A DNA stretch of 6,414 bases from Treponema sp. (GCA_031280065.1 JAITHH010000055.1:1-6414), one strand, 5' to 3'. Positions 1 through 5,671 are shown, counted from the stretch's first letter. Numbers and translations: made by a program. The notes: a model not told the origin generated them from the letters alone.

Positions 1-1
1 T

Positions 2-97
2 TTGGTGCGGGATGCCGCGTCCGGGGCGGTCAAGGCTCAAAACGAGATACACGGCTACCGCGAGATTGCCATTTTCAAAAACGGGGTTACGCTGTAG
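2..97 (+). CDS. C-terminal end of an unidentified protein (partial)
   Basis: An open frame runs from the left edge to a TAG at 95-97, giving 31 residues that begin LVRDAASGAV and end with EIAIFKNGVTL. The start lies outside the window. The tail is amphipathic with no recognisable motif, so I cannot name the family. It reads in the same direction as the rplU operon, about 100 bp upstream of it. Two hairpins and a strong promoter separate them, so rplU is probably transcribed independently or only partly by read-through. The evidence for coding is only the open frame and the placement of its stop just before intergenic-looking hairpins. Confidence 0.5.
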   Translation: MVRDAASGAVKAQNEIHGYREIAIFKNGVTL

Positions 98-100
98 GGC

Positions 101-130
101 GGGGGTGCTGCCCCCATGCGCGAGGCGCAT
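101..130 (+). other. Two adjacent hairpins after the upstream gene
   Basis: GGGGG-TGCTG-CCCCC (101-115) is directly followed by ATGCGC-GAG-GCGCAT (116-130), a perfect 6-bp stem with a 3-nt loop. They sit between the TAG at 97 and the rplU promoter at 138. No T-run follows on the + strand, so they are not a classical intrinsic terminator. They may stabilise the upstream transcript's 3' end or attenuate read-through into rplU. Confidence 0.45.
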
Positions 131-137
131 TGCCGCC

Positions 138-166
138 TTGACATAACGGCCTTTTGGGAGTATAAA
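138..166 (+). promoter_or_regulatory. Sigma70-type promoter of the rplU operon
   Basis: The -35 box TTGACA (138-143, perfect) and the -10 box TATAAA (161-166, five of six) are separated by exactly 17 bp. Transcription would start near 173, giving a leader of about 24 nt that contains the ribosome-binding site AGAAGGA (184-190) six bases before the rplU ATG. The short leader leaves no room for an L21 autoregulatory structure. Confidence 0.85.
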
Positions 167-196
167 GATAAACCAGTTTGAACAGAAGGACGTATC

Positions 197-508
197 ATGT
201 ACGCATTGATAGAATTTAAAGGCAAACAGTATAAGGCTGAAAAAGGCGCGGTTTTGAAAGTTGACCGGATCGATGCGGAGCCGGGAGCGGCTCTGGATAT
301 TGATTCGGTACTCCTCCTTTCGGGAGATACAGTAACGGTCGGATCCCCCTATGTAGAGGGTGTGCGGGTCTCAGCCACGGTGGAATCCCACATCAAGGAC
401 AAAAAAATCATCGTGTTCAAGTATAAACCCAAAAAAGATTACCGCCGCAAACAGGGGCACCGGCAGCCATATTCGCTCATCAAAATCGTGGACATTGCCG
501 GGGCTTAA
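197..508 (+). CDS. rplU: Large-subunit ribosomal protein bL21
   Basis: This 103-residue protein has the usual bL21 length. It opens MYALIEFKGKQYKAEKG, the family's N-terminal barrel strand, and carries the conserved basic 23S rRNA-binding signature near residues 74-98 (VFKYKPKKDYRRKQGHRQPY). bL21 binds 23S rRNA in the 50S subunit and is needed for assembly. The ATG is fixed by AGAAGGA six bases upstream and by the family's conserved MYA(L/I)I start. It is the first gene of the operon, directly behind the TTGACA/TATAAA promoter, and is followed after 7 nt by prp and then rpmA. This rplU-prp-rpmA order is known from many bacteria. No anomaly is seen. Confidence 0.97.
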   Translation: MYALIEFKGKQYKAEKGAVLKVDRIDAEPGAALDIDSVLLLSGDTVTVGSPYVEGVRVSATVESHIKDKKIIVFKYKPKKDYRRKQGHRQPYSLIKIVDIAGA

Positions 509-515
509 CGCAGGG

Positions 516-854
516 ATGATCACCATTGACGCGGTCTTGGACGAGGGGGGCCTTCTGGTTTCCTGCAAGGTCGCGGGCCACGCCAAGGCAGGGCCCAGGG
601 GGGGTGATGTAGTTTGCGCCGCCGTTTCCGTGCTGACGCGGACCGCCCTCAGAATCCTCCTGGACAAGGAGGGCATCAGGCTCCGGGGGGAGGCTTTGGA
701 GCGGGGTGTCTTTTGGCTGGAAACTGAGTATACCGGCGCGGACCGGGATTTTTTAGCCGCCGCCGGGGTTTTTCTATTGGAAGGGCTTCGATCCGTGGCG
801 GAAGATTACCCGGATCATTGTACAATAGCTATTCATACAGAACGGAGGAAATAA
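516..854 (+). CDS. prp: Ribosomal-processing cysteine protease Prp (YsxB family)
   Basis: The 112-residue product has the family's typical size. The catalytic pair is visible: His22 in AGHA and Cys34 in [10 protein letters not shown], the arrangement of Prp proteases. In Firmicutes this enzyme removes an N-terminal extension from L27, and that is the only well-characterised role. The ATG at 516 lies 7 nt after the rplU stop and gives the usual MITI-type start. The adjacent GCAGGG is a poor, too-close ribosome-binding site, so translation is probably coupled to rplU. The gene's end contains the GGAGG (844-848) for rpmA, and only one base separates its TAA from the rpmA ATG. The oddity is that the neighbouring L27 has no cleavable extension, so the substrate here is unclear. 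Family assignment is confident; function in this organism is inference. Confidence 0.92.
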   Translation: MITIDAVLDEGGLLVSCKVAGHAKAGPRGGDVVCAAVSVLTRTALRILLDKEGIRLRGEALERGVFWLETEYTGADRDFLAAAGVFLLEGLRSVAEDYPDHCTIAIHTERRK

Positions 855-855
855 T

Positions 856-1113
856 ATGGCTCGAAAACGCGGCGGCAGCGGCGCGAAGAACGGACGGGAT
901 TCCAATCCCAAATATCTGGGCGTCAAGGCGTCCAGCGGTACGCGGGTCAAAGCCGGTACAATTATCGTGCGCCAGCGGGGTACAACAATACACCCCGGCG
1001 CGAATGTAGGCTGCGGCAGAGATTTCACGCTCTTTGCCTTGACCGACGGGAAGGTGGCTTTTATACAGCGCCGGGGCCGAAAGCTGGCCGAAGTGGTTCA
1101 GGCGGAAGCCTAA
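856..1113 (+). CDS. rpmA: Large-subunit ribosomal protein bL27
   Basis: This 85-residue protein has the length of unextended bL27. It shows the conserved block [13 protein letters not shown] near residues 12-24, then [13 protein letters not shown] and a [12 protein letters not shown] segment. The N-terminal tail of bL27 reaches the peptidyl-transferase centre of the 50S subunit. It begins directly [13 protein letters not shown], without the hydrophobic Firmicutes extension. In the same frame upstream there is a TAG at 826-828 and no usable start codon between it and the ATG, so a longer form is excluded. GGAGG at 844-848 gives good spacing. The TAA at 1111-1113 overlaps the stop of the convergent gene. 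The commonly adjacent obg gene is missing. Confidence 0.97.
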   Translation: MARKRGGSGAKNGRDSNPKYLGVKASSGTRVKAGTIIVRQRGTTIHPGANVGCGRDFTLFALTDGKVAFIQRRGRKLAEVVQAEA

Positions 1114-1125
1114 TCAGCGGCTTCC
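1104..1125. terminator. Inverted repeat across two convergent stop codons, possible bidirectional terminator
   Basis: GGAAGCC (1104-1110) and GGCTTCC (1119-1125) form a perfect 7-bp stem with the 8-nt loop TAATCAGC, which contains both stop codons. A hairpin would form in RNA from either strand. Neither strand has a U-tract after it, so intrinsic termination would be weak. It could equally be a 3'-end stabiliser or chance. Confidence 0.35.
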
Positions 1126-2519
1126 TGGAAAACGAGCAGCGCCGCTTGTAAATCCTTCCGGTCTATGCCCCAGTTCCGCCCAAACCGCGCCAGCAGGGAA
1201 TCCGCAAGGGCCATGAAGCGGCGGAAAACCGGCTGCCCTACCGGGAAAAGCGCCGCCGTGATCGCGGAGAAATTCCCCCGGTTCATGATGAGTTCCCAAA
1301 AGCGGGCGGCGTTCTTGATCCGCGCCAGTTCCGGCGCGGGCAGGGCGGCGGTTTCCTGCACCTCGTAGGGCGGCGCGGGGTCATAACGCATACCGTAAGC
1401 CTGGTCATGCCGGGCCAGGGGCGTCCCGGGCAGGCGTTTGAGAATCCCCAGTTGAATTTCCAGCGAAGTCCCCGCGCCTGACGCCGCTTGCCAGAGCCGG
1501 TCAAATCCATTCGCAAAGGAAGCTGAATCTTCCCCCGGCAGTCCCGCGATCAAATCCGCGTGAACAATGGCGTTTGCTGCTTCCCGCAGGAAATTCAGAA
1601 CTTCAAGCTCCTGTCCGGGATCGCCGGGCCTCCCAATCAGCGCCGCGACTGCGGGGTTGAGGGTCTGGATGCCCAGTTCAAGGCGCAGACTCCCCGGCGG
1701 GAAGCGGCTCACCAGCGCCCGAAGCTCCGGCGGAAACCGGGAGGGGATCATCTCGAAGTGGACGCAGAAAGGCGATGCGTTTGTTTCGATTTTATTCAAA
1801 AAGAATTCCATGATCCTGCAGGCCCGGCCGCTGTTCAGATTGAACGTCCTGTCCAGGAACTTGATTGTCCACGCCCCCCGCCGCAGCAGGGTTTCCATGC
1901 CGGCAAGAAATTCATCCAGGGGGAATTCCCGCACCTGTCTGTCCAGGGAACTCAGGCAGAAATCACAGCCGAAGGGGCAGCCTCTGGAGGCTTCCACGTA
2001 GACCAGCTTGCGGCGCAGGTCTTCTTCGGTGTAGAGACGGTATGCGGGATCGATGGACGGCAGCGGGACCGGTTCGGCGTTAATGAATTCGGGGGGGTCG
2101 CGCCTGCGCTCTTCGTTTTCCGTGAGTATATCCTCTACGAGACGCCGGAACGCGGCTTCTCCCTCGCCGCGAATCACCCAGTCAGCGTGGCGGAAAAGGG
2201 CGGCCCCCTCGGGCAGATGGGACGCCTCCGGCCCGCCCAGCACAATCCGCGGACGGGGCGCGTCAGCGCCCCAGCGGGCCTCCAGCGCGTCCAGCAGTTC
2301 CGCTGTCGCCCGGTGGTTCCAGATAGAAACCGATACGCCCAGAATCCGGGGGCGCGCCCGCAGCAGCGTTTCGGTCTTTTCCGCTAAAGGCTGGCGCAGG
2401 GCAAATTCGATAATCTCCGTGCGCGCCTCATACGCGCCCAGATTGGCCTTGAGCAGCCGCAGGCCCAGGGAGGGATGAATCCACTTGGCATTGATAGTAC
2501 ACAGGACAATATCAGACAT
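1110..2519 (-). CDS. Cobalamin-binding radical SAM protein, DUF4080 type
   Basis: The 469-residue product has three parts. Residues 1 to about 135 form a B12-binding-like Rossmann domain, with [12 protein letters not shown] near the start, LGGPEAS at 94-100 and VIRGEGE at 115-121. Residues about 170-370 are the radical SAM core, with the CxxxCxxC cluster motif CPFGCDFC (Cys181, Cys185, Cys188) preceded by YVEASRG. The C-terminal part, about 375-469, resembles DUF4080 ([17 protein letters not shown], then a YDPAPPYEV segment). Such proteins bind a 4Fe-4S cluster that cleaves S-adenosylmethionine, usually with cobalamin. Many class members methylate unactivated carbons, but this subgroup's substrate is unknown to me. 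The total is somewhat shorter than I remember for the family. The ATG has only a weak, distant AGAGAG upstream. Its stop codon overlaps that of rpmA. A terminator separates it from the lipoprotein gene upstream, so it probably has its own promoter in 2520-2640; the best candidate is an extended -10, TGCTAATCT, near 2560-2568. Confidence 0.9.
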   Translation of the reverse strand: MSDIVLCTINAKWIHPSLGLRLLKANLGAYEARTEIIEFALRQPLAEKTETLLRARPRILGVSVSIWNHRATAELLDALEARWGADAPRPRIVLGGPEASHLPEGAALFRHADWVIRGEGEAAFRRLVEDILTENEERRRDPPEFINAEPVPLPSIDPAYRLYTEEDLRRKLVYVEASRGCPFGCDFCLSSLDRQVREFPLDEFLAGMETLLRRGAWTIKFLDRTFNLNSGRACRIMEFFLNKIETNASPFCVHFEMIPSRFPPELRALVSRFPPGSLRLELGIQTLNPAVAALIGRPGDPGQELEVLNFLREAANAIVHADLIAGLPGEDSASFANGFDRLWQAASGAGTSLEIQLGILKRLPGTPLARHDQAYGMRYDPAPPYEVQETAALPAPELARIKNAARFWELIMNRGNFSAITAALFPVGQPVFRRFMALADSLLARFGRNWGIDRKDLQAALLVFQEAAD

Positions 2520-2640
2520 AAACGGCTTTTCTCTCTTGGAAGGACAGTTTTCGTGTGAAGATTAGCATGAAGGACGCGGCGTGAATAGGGAACGGGCGGG
2601 GGAATGAGACGCGGGCGGCTGGCTTGCCTGCGGGTCTGCG

Positions 2641-2680
2641 CATAAACAAGAAGCGGCGCGGGTGTATGCCCGCGCCGCTT
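2641..2680 (-). terminator. Intrinsic terminator of the lipoprotein gene
   Basis: A perfect 12-bp stem, AAGCGGCGCGGG (2651-2662) with CCCGCGCCGCTT (2669-2680), encloses a 6-nt loop. Read on the - strand it is followed by TTCTTGTTTATG, a T-rich tail. It lies 36 bp after the lipoprotein stop codon and upstream of the radical SAM gene in the same orientation, so it separates the two transcription units. This is the strongest hairpin in the window. Confidence 0.85.
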
Positions 2681-2715
2681 TGTTCCGCGCTTAATCCGCG
2701 ATTGTCTGTCCCCGT

Positions 2716-4344
2716 TTATTGGGTAACAAGCGTGGCAACGCAGCGTTGGTTATAGTCGAAATACATAACGCTTTGGATGCCGTCGTTGCTCTCGTTCTCC
2801 CACTTGTATATTCCACCAGTATCACCAATATTCCGCACCACCAGGAACTTCTTGCCGCTGGCCGTTTCAAGGAAGGCTTGGACGTAGACACCGACATTGG
2901 CGGTAGCCTCAGTGGAGGTGTAGGGAACTACGAGAGGTTTCCCCGCGGGCGTACTCGCTTCGAGCGCCGTCTTGTCAAACTCCACTTTCTGCGTGTCAAG
3001 CCAGATGCCGTTCTCGTAATCTAACACACCGTCGCTCTTTGCCCAGTACACCACCAGCTTGTCCCCCTCCTGTAAAGCGCCTTTGTAGGTCAAAGCGGAG
3101 GGGGTAATGGTGTACCTGAGCTCCCGGTCGGCGCCTGTTCCTGTTGCCGAGGAACCGCCGATGCTGATAGATTTGCTGCTGCCGATGAAATCCCGTGGAT
3201 TGACGCTAACCGAAGTCCCTATGGGGTTGGGGAAATACTTGTCCACGCCGTCCTTGGATGCCTTGATCCGGTACACGTACTTGTCGCCAGCGCTTGGGAC
3301 GGTCCGGTCATAGACGGTTGAAAAAGCGGGCGTCTGCCCCAATGCTTCGATTGTGCCGTCCAACTTCGTTCCTTCCAGCTTAGAAACCGTCACTGGCGTG
3401 TAAGTACCGGGCTCGCCTGCCGCGTCTACCGGGGCGCGTTCCAGGATGTACTCATAACCATCCTTTTTCGTGAAATTCCCGGTGATAGGGATGGTGTAGC
3501 CGGCGATGGCGGTGCTGTCTTCGTTATAGATGGCCTTGACACTACCCGTCAACAGGGAATCACTCGATCTGAACAGCTTTTTAAACGTTTGCGCGGCGCT
3601 GGGTACGATGTCGCTGTCCGCGTAGTAAGCGGGGGCGGAGGGGTTTTCTGACAGTTTGCCAACCACCTTCACCGTGTACGAGCCTTCCAGTTGATTCGCG
3701 GCGTCCCAATCGATCTCGCCGCTGGTTCCGGTAATGAAGCCGGGGCTGCCGATGAGGGAAGAAGCGTTCGCACGGTACAGTTTAACGGAATAGCCCGCAG
3801 GTATAATGCCTGTTGTTGGAGCAGTAACCGTTACCTTCACCTTGCTGTTGTCCTCGTCAAACTCAAACTCCACCTTTGTTGGCTTGTCCAGTTTGGTTCC
3901 CTTGGCGGGAATGGTTGTAGGCGTTCCCTCGGCGGTCCCCTGGTTGTTGTTGAGCGTACTGGACGTTGCGATGGCAACTACCGTGTAGGTGTACGCGGTG
4001 TCCTTGACCAGAAGATTATCGTCCGCAGCCAGGTCTAAGTACACCCACTTATTGGCCGCCTTATCCAACTGCGGGCCGCCGTTGACCTCGAGCTTTTTGT
4101 CGGCGGTATTCACCGCGTCCCGCCGCCACACCTCATAGCTTTGGGCGTCCACAATGGGGTCCCAGGTCAGTTTGACGCCGCCCGTTACCGCTTCCGCCGT
4201 TACCTCCGGGGCCGCGATTGCCGTTGAGTTGACTGTGCCGTCTATACTGACGGGGCTCACGCCGTTTTCGCAGCCCGCCAGAACCAGAGCGAATGTCAGC
4301 GCCGCGCTGAACATTCCATACGCTAAAAACCGGGTTTTCTTCAT
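2716..4344 (-). CDS. Secreted lipoprotein with fibronectin type III-like modules
   Basis: The 542-residue product starts with a lipoprotein signal peptide: KK at 2-3, a hydrophobic stretch 6-22 and the lipobox LAGC with Cys25 as the predicted lipidated residue. It should be exported by Sec and anchored in a membrane, probably on the envelope surface. Residues about 44-140 look like a fibronectin III fold (KLTWDPIVDAQSYEVWRR, later YTYTVVAIAT). Looser beta-rich modules follow at about 153-250 and 262-382 (VYRIKASKDG). A distinct C-terminal region, about 383-542, has SISIGGSSATGTG and ends with CVATLVTQ. No catalytic motif is seen, so an adhesive or scaffolding role is inference. The ATG at 4344 is chosen because AGAGGAG lies six bases upstream and the signal peptide begins there; the in-frame TTG at 4371 would add nine unlikely residues. 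A strong terminator follows. The gene may be co-transcribed with the 238-residue gene 162 nt upstream. Confidence 0.85.
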   Translation of the reverse strand: MKKTRFLAYGMFSAALTFALVLAGCENGVSPVSIDGTVNSTAIAAPEVTAEAVTGGVKLTWDPIVDAQSYEVWRRDAVNTADKKLEVNGGPQLDKAANKWVYLDLAADDNLLVKDTAYTYTVVAIATSSTLNNNQGTAEGTPTTIPAKGTKLDKPTKVEFEFDEDNSKVKVTVTAPTTGIIPAGYSVKLYRANASSLIGSPGFITGTSGEIDWDAANQLEGSYTVKVVGKLSENPSAPAYYADSDIVPSAAQTFKKLFRSSDSLLTGSVKAIYNEDSTAIAGYTIPITGNFTKKDGYEYILERAPVDAAGEPGTYTPVTVSKLEGTKLDGTIEALGQTPAFSTVYDRTVPSAGDKYVYRIKASKDGVDKYFPNPIGTSVSVNPRDFIGSSKSISIGGSSATGTGADRELRYTITPSALTYKGALQEGDKLVVYWAKSDGVLDYENGIWLDTQKVEFDKTALEASTPAGKPLVVPYTSTEATANVGVYVQAFLETASGKKFLVVRNIGDTGGIYKWENESNDGIQSVMYFDYNQRCVATLVTQ

Positions 4345-4350
4345 AGAAAA

Positions 4351-4357
4351 CTCCTCT
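4351..4357 (-). promoter_or_regulatory. Ribosome-binding site that fixes the lipoprotein start
   Basis: Read on the - strand this is AGAGGAG, followed by the six-base spacer TTTTCT and then ATG at 4344. It rules in the ATG start and argues against the in-frame upstream TTG at 4371, which has no comparable site. Confidence 0.85.
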
Positions 4358-4407
4358 TGTCTGGGCGGCAATTCACCCTATTTATGGTAAACTGACGCCC
4401 GTGTTGT

Positions 4408-4489
4408 CCGGCCGCAGGGCCGGTATAATAAGCCGGGCCGCTCCGCTTTTGCACACGGGGGCGGTTCCGGCGTTATTACCGCAGGTAAT
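4408..4489. other. Intergenic gap with two small perfect hairpins
   Basis: The 162-bp gap between the two - strand genes (4345-4506) contains CCGGCC-GCAG-GGCCGG (4408-4423) and ATTACC-GCA-GGTAAT (4475-4489), both perfect 6-bp stems. Neither has a T-run on the - strand, so neither looks like an efficient terminator, and the two genes could share a transcript. A TATAAT string lies on the + strand at 4424-4429 without a convincing -35 box. I see no clear - strand promoter for the lipoprotein gene. Confidence 0.45.
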
Positions 4490-4506
4490 TCCGCAGGCGA
4501 TTCCGC

Positions 4507-5223
4507 TTAGGGAATCAGACGGCTCTGAATCGGGCAGTACGCGCCCGGTTCGCCGCGGGGATTCAGCCAGCATCCGGTGATGAACAGGGTCTTGCCCGAA
4601 TCGTCCAGGCCGAATTCCAGCCGGTGTGAATGGCGGCGCGTGTTGAACGCGCAGGGCAGTTCCTCCGGGGACACGGGAACGGCGGTGAGCAGGCGGTGAT
4701 CGGCCTGGGCCTGCTCGCGGGTAGCCGGGCCGCTGGGGAGCATGAGGCCGTAGCGCACGGCAAACTGGTACAGGCTGCGCTTGTCGCGGCTGACTGCCCC
4801 GGCCTGGGCGGACAAGAGCAGGTCGATCATGTGCACACCCGGATAGGAGAAGGCGATTGCGATCAGGATGTCGGGGATGCCGATGCGGGATGGGTTGTTA
4901 TCGTGAAGTTTGAGCCCCAGCGCGATGATGTCGTCCGCGGTGAGCGGGGGTATATAGAAGTATCTGCGCTTCATGGTCCGCATGGCCGCCTCCAGGCTGG
5001 TGAATGCCTCGCGGCACTGTTCGGTAACGGCGGCGGTGCGCTCCGCGCTTCTGGCCTTCTGCAAAGCGGCGTCCGCGGCGGCGGTGAGCGCGGCTAAATC
5101 AGCGATGTCCGCGGGAAGGACGAGCCAGCGCTGGCCGTGGACGGGCAGCAGCTCGTTCCAATTCTTGGCCATGTAAAGGACGCCTGATCTGCTGGTGGAC
5201 AGCCAGCCGTGATATTCACTCAT
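4507..5223 (-). CDS. Uncharacterised 238-residue protein, helical N-terminus and beta-rich C-terminus
   Basis: No named family can be assigned. There is no signal peptide or clear membrane segment, so it is probably cytoplasmic. Residues about 36-88 are Ala-rich and helical (ADIADLAALTAAADAALQKA, then a second helix up to AAMRTMKRRYF), suggesting a helical hairpin. This is followed by YIPPLTADDIIALGLKLHD (90-107), a hydrophobic stretch around 117-137, and a C-terminal segment about 193-238 (FNTRRHSHRLEFGLDDSGKT, then CPIQSRLIP) that looks like an immunoglobulin-like strand set. From memory this layout resembles an abundant hypothetical family in gut treponemes and Bacteroidetes, which is not verified here. 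The ATG is supported by AAGGAG six bases upstream. It overlaps the end of the repeat-encoding frame by 8 nt (ATGAGTGA), so its translation may be coupled to that frame. A strong promoter lies about 410 bp upstream, beyond the 21-bp array. Confidence 0.8.
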   Translation of the reverse strand: MSEYHGWLSTSRSGVLYMAKNWNELLPVHGQRWLVLPADIADLAALTAAADAALQKARSAERTAAVTEQCREAFTSLEAAMRTMKRRYFYIPPLTADDIIALGLKLHDNNPSRIGIPDILIAIAFSYPGVHMIDLLLSAQAGAVSRDKRSLYQFAVRYGLMLPSGPATREQAQADHRLLTAVPVSPEELPCAFNTRRHSHRLEFGLDDSGKTLFITGCWLNPRGEPGAYCPIQSRLIP

Positions 5224-5449
5224 ATTGAACTCCTTGAAGGTAAGATCGAATAGTCTCCGTGCGGGGCACGGTGTATTCCGGTTTGGGATCGATGTATTTC
5301 GCGGCGGGCACGGTGTATTTCGTCACGAGATCAATGTATTTCGCGCTGGGATCGGTGTATTTCGTCACGGGATCAATGTATTTCGCGCTGGGATCGGTGT
5401 ATTTCGCGACGGGATCGATGTATTTCACCACGGGATCGGTGTATTTCAT
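5216..5449 (-). CDS. Possible heptapeptide-repeat leader ORF (KY-T/I-DP repeats)
   Basis: The frame gives 77 residues from the only in-frame ATG: heptads such as KYTDPVV, KYIDPVA and KYTDPSA, then a non-repeat tail ending LQGVQYE. The same frame is open back to 5620 with more heptads (KYTDPLA, GYTDPSA) before a TAG at 5621-5623. The ATG falls inside a repeat unit and has no ribosome-binding site, so the true start is unclear. Support for translation is the ATGAGTGA overlap with the next gene, the unbroken frame across all 13 units, and the invariant Tyr in every unit. Against it, conserved codons (AAA, TAC, GAT, CCC) barely vary synonymously, so the repeat may be conserved as DNA or RNA. No function is known. 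A remnant of a longer gene or a non-coding leader are the alternatives. Confidence 0.4.
   Translation of the reverse strand: MKYTDPVVKYIDPVAKYTDPSAKYIDPVTKYTDPSAKYIDLVTKYTVPAAKYIDPKPEYTVPRTETIRSYLQGVQYE
5230..5235 (-). promoter_or_regulatory. Ribosome-binding site of the 238-residue gene, inside the repeat frame
   Basis: AAGGAG read on the - strand, with spacer TTCAAT before the ATG at 5223. It lies within the last codons of the upstream heptad-repeat frame, so ribosomes translating that frame would pass over this site and stop 8 nt past the new start. Confidence 0.85.
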
Positions 5450-5536
5450 CGCGGGATCGATGTATCCCGTCTCGGCTACGATGTATTTTGCGCTGGGATC
5501 GGTGTATCCTGCCAGGGGATCGGTATACTTTGTCTT
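5264..5536. repeat. Tandem array of thirteen 21-bp units
   Basis: The string TGTAT recurs at 5272, 5293, 5314, 5335, 5356, 5377, 5398, 5419, 5440, 5461, 5482 and 5503, with a TATAC variant at 5524: twelve successive steps of exactly 21 bp. The core unit is GGGATC(G/A)(G/A)TGTATTTC plus a variable 6-bp tail. Ten of the thirteen units contain GATC at the same offset. Units 4-9 are nearly identical, while units 1-3 and 10-13 are more diverged, as expected from internal duplication with decaying edges. A fourteenth half-unit (GGTATAC, 5545-5551) is offset by 2 bp. The array lies in the leader of the 238-residue gene. A period of 21 bp equals both seven codons and two B-DNA turns. Confidence 0.95.
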
Positions 5537-5578
5537 GAAATTATGGTATACTACAGGAGCATTAAAGAAGCAGGGGGC

Positions 5579-5606
5579 TTGACAAAGATTAGAAAGTGCC
5601 CATAAT
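5579..5606 (+). promoter_or_regulatory. Rightward promoter facing the leftward leader promoter
   Basis: TTGACA (5579-5584, perfect) and CATAAT (5601-5606, five of six) are 16 bp apart. Transcription would start near 5613 and run rightward through 5640-5735, where I see no convincing gene. It would be antisense to the first bases of the leftward transcript, and its core elements lie inside that transcript. It may drive a short antisense or non-coding RNA, or be a chance match. Confidence 0.5.
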
Positions 5607-5642
5607 TTGTCGGCTGTCGGCTACAACTTTGTTCATAATACT

Positions 5643-5671
5643 AGTATAGCGAGAAGGGAAGAGGAAGTCAA
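5643..5671 (-). promoter_or_regulatory. Leftward promoter upstream of the repeat array and the 238-residue gene
   Basis: Read on the - strand: TTGACT (five of six), a 17-bp spacer, then TATACT (five of six). The start would fall near 5636, on or next to an ATG that opens the 15-codon frame MNKVVADSRQIMGTF, a possible leaderless start. A perfect 10-bp palindrome ATACTAGTAT (5638-5647) overlaps the -10 box and start site and could be an operator. Downstream come the 21-bp array and then the 238-residue gene, so the leader would be about 410 nt. Confidence 0.7.

Noticed and set aside
360..515. Longer Prp form starting inside rplU
   Set aside because: The extra residues are rplU read in another frame and look unlike Prp. 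The family's usual start corresponds to the ATG at 516.
1560..2387. Long open frame of 275 codons on the + strand opposite the radical SAM gene
   Set aside because: It is a shadow of a GC-rich gene whose - strand product has clear conserved motifs. The + frame has no recognisable protein features or ribosome-binding site.
4345..4371. Longer lipoprotein form starting at TTG 4371
   Set aside because: It would place nine residues before a textbook signal peptide, and the ribosome-binding site is spaced for the ATG at 4344.
4424..4429. TATAAT on the + strand as a promoter
   Set aside because: There is no -35 box at 15-19 bp spacing and no + strand gene follows.
4382..4573. 63-codon - strand frame overlapping the end of the 238-residue gene and the gap
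   Set aside because: It overlaps the real gene's end in another frame, has no ribosome-binding site and crosses two hairpins.
5264..5536. CRISPR array
   Set aside because: The repeats are directly abutting 21-bp units with no unique spacers, and there are no cas genes.
5225..5605. Heptad-repeat open frames on the + strand across the array (VFRAGIG-like and GSVYFVT-like)
   Set aside because: Any stop-free 21-bp unit stays open in several frames. The + frames start at TTG or GTG without ribosome-binding sites and have no overlap with a downstream gene, unlike the - strand frame.
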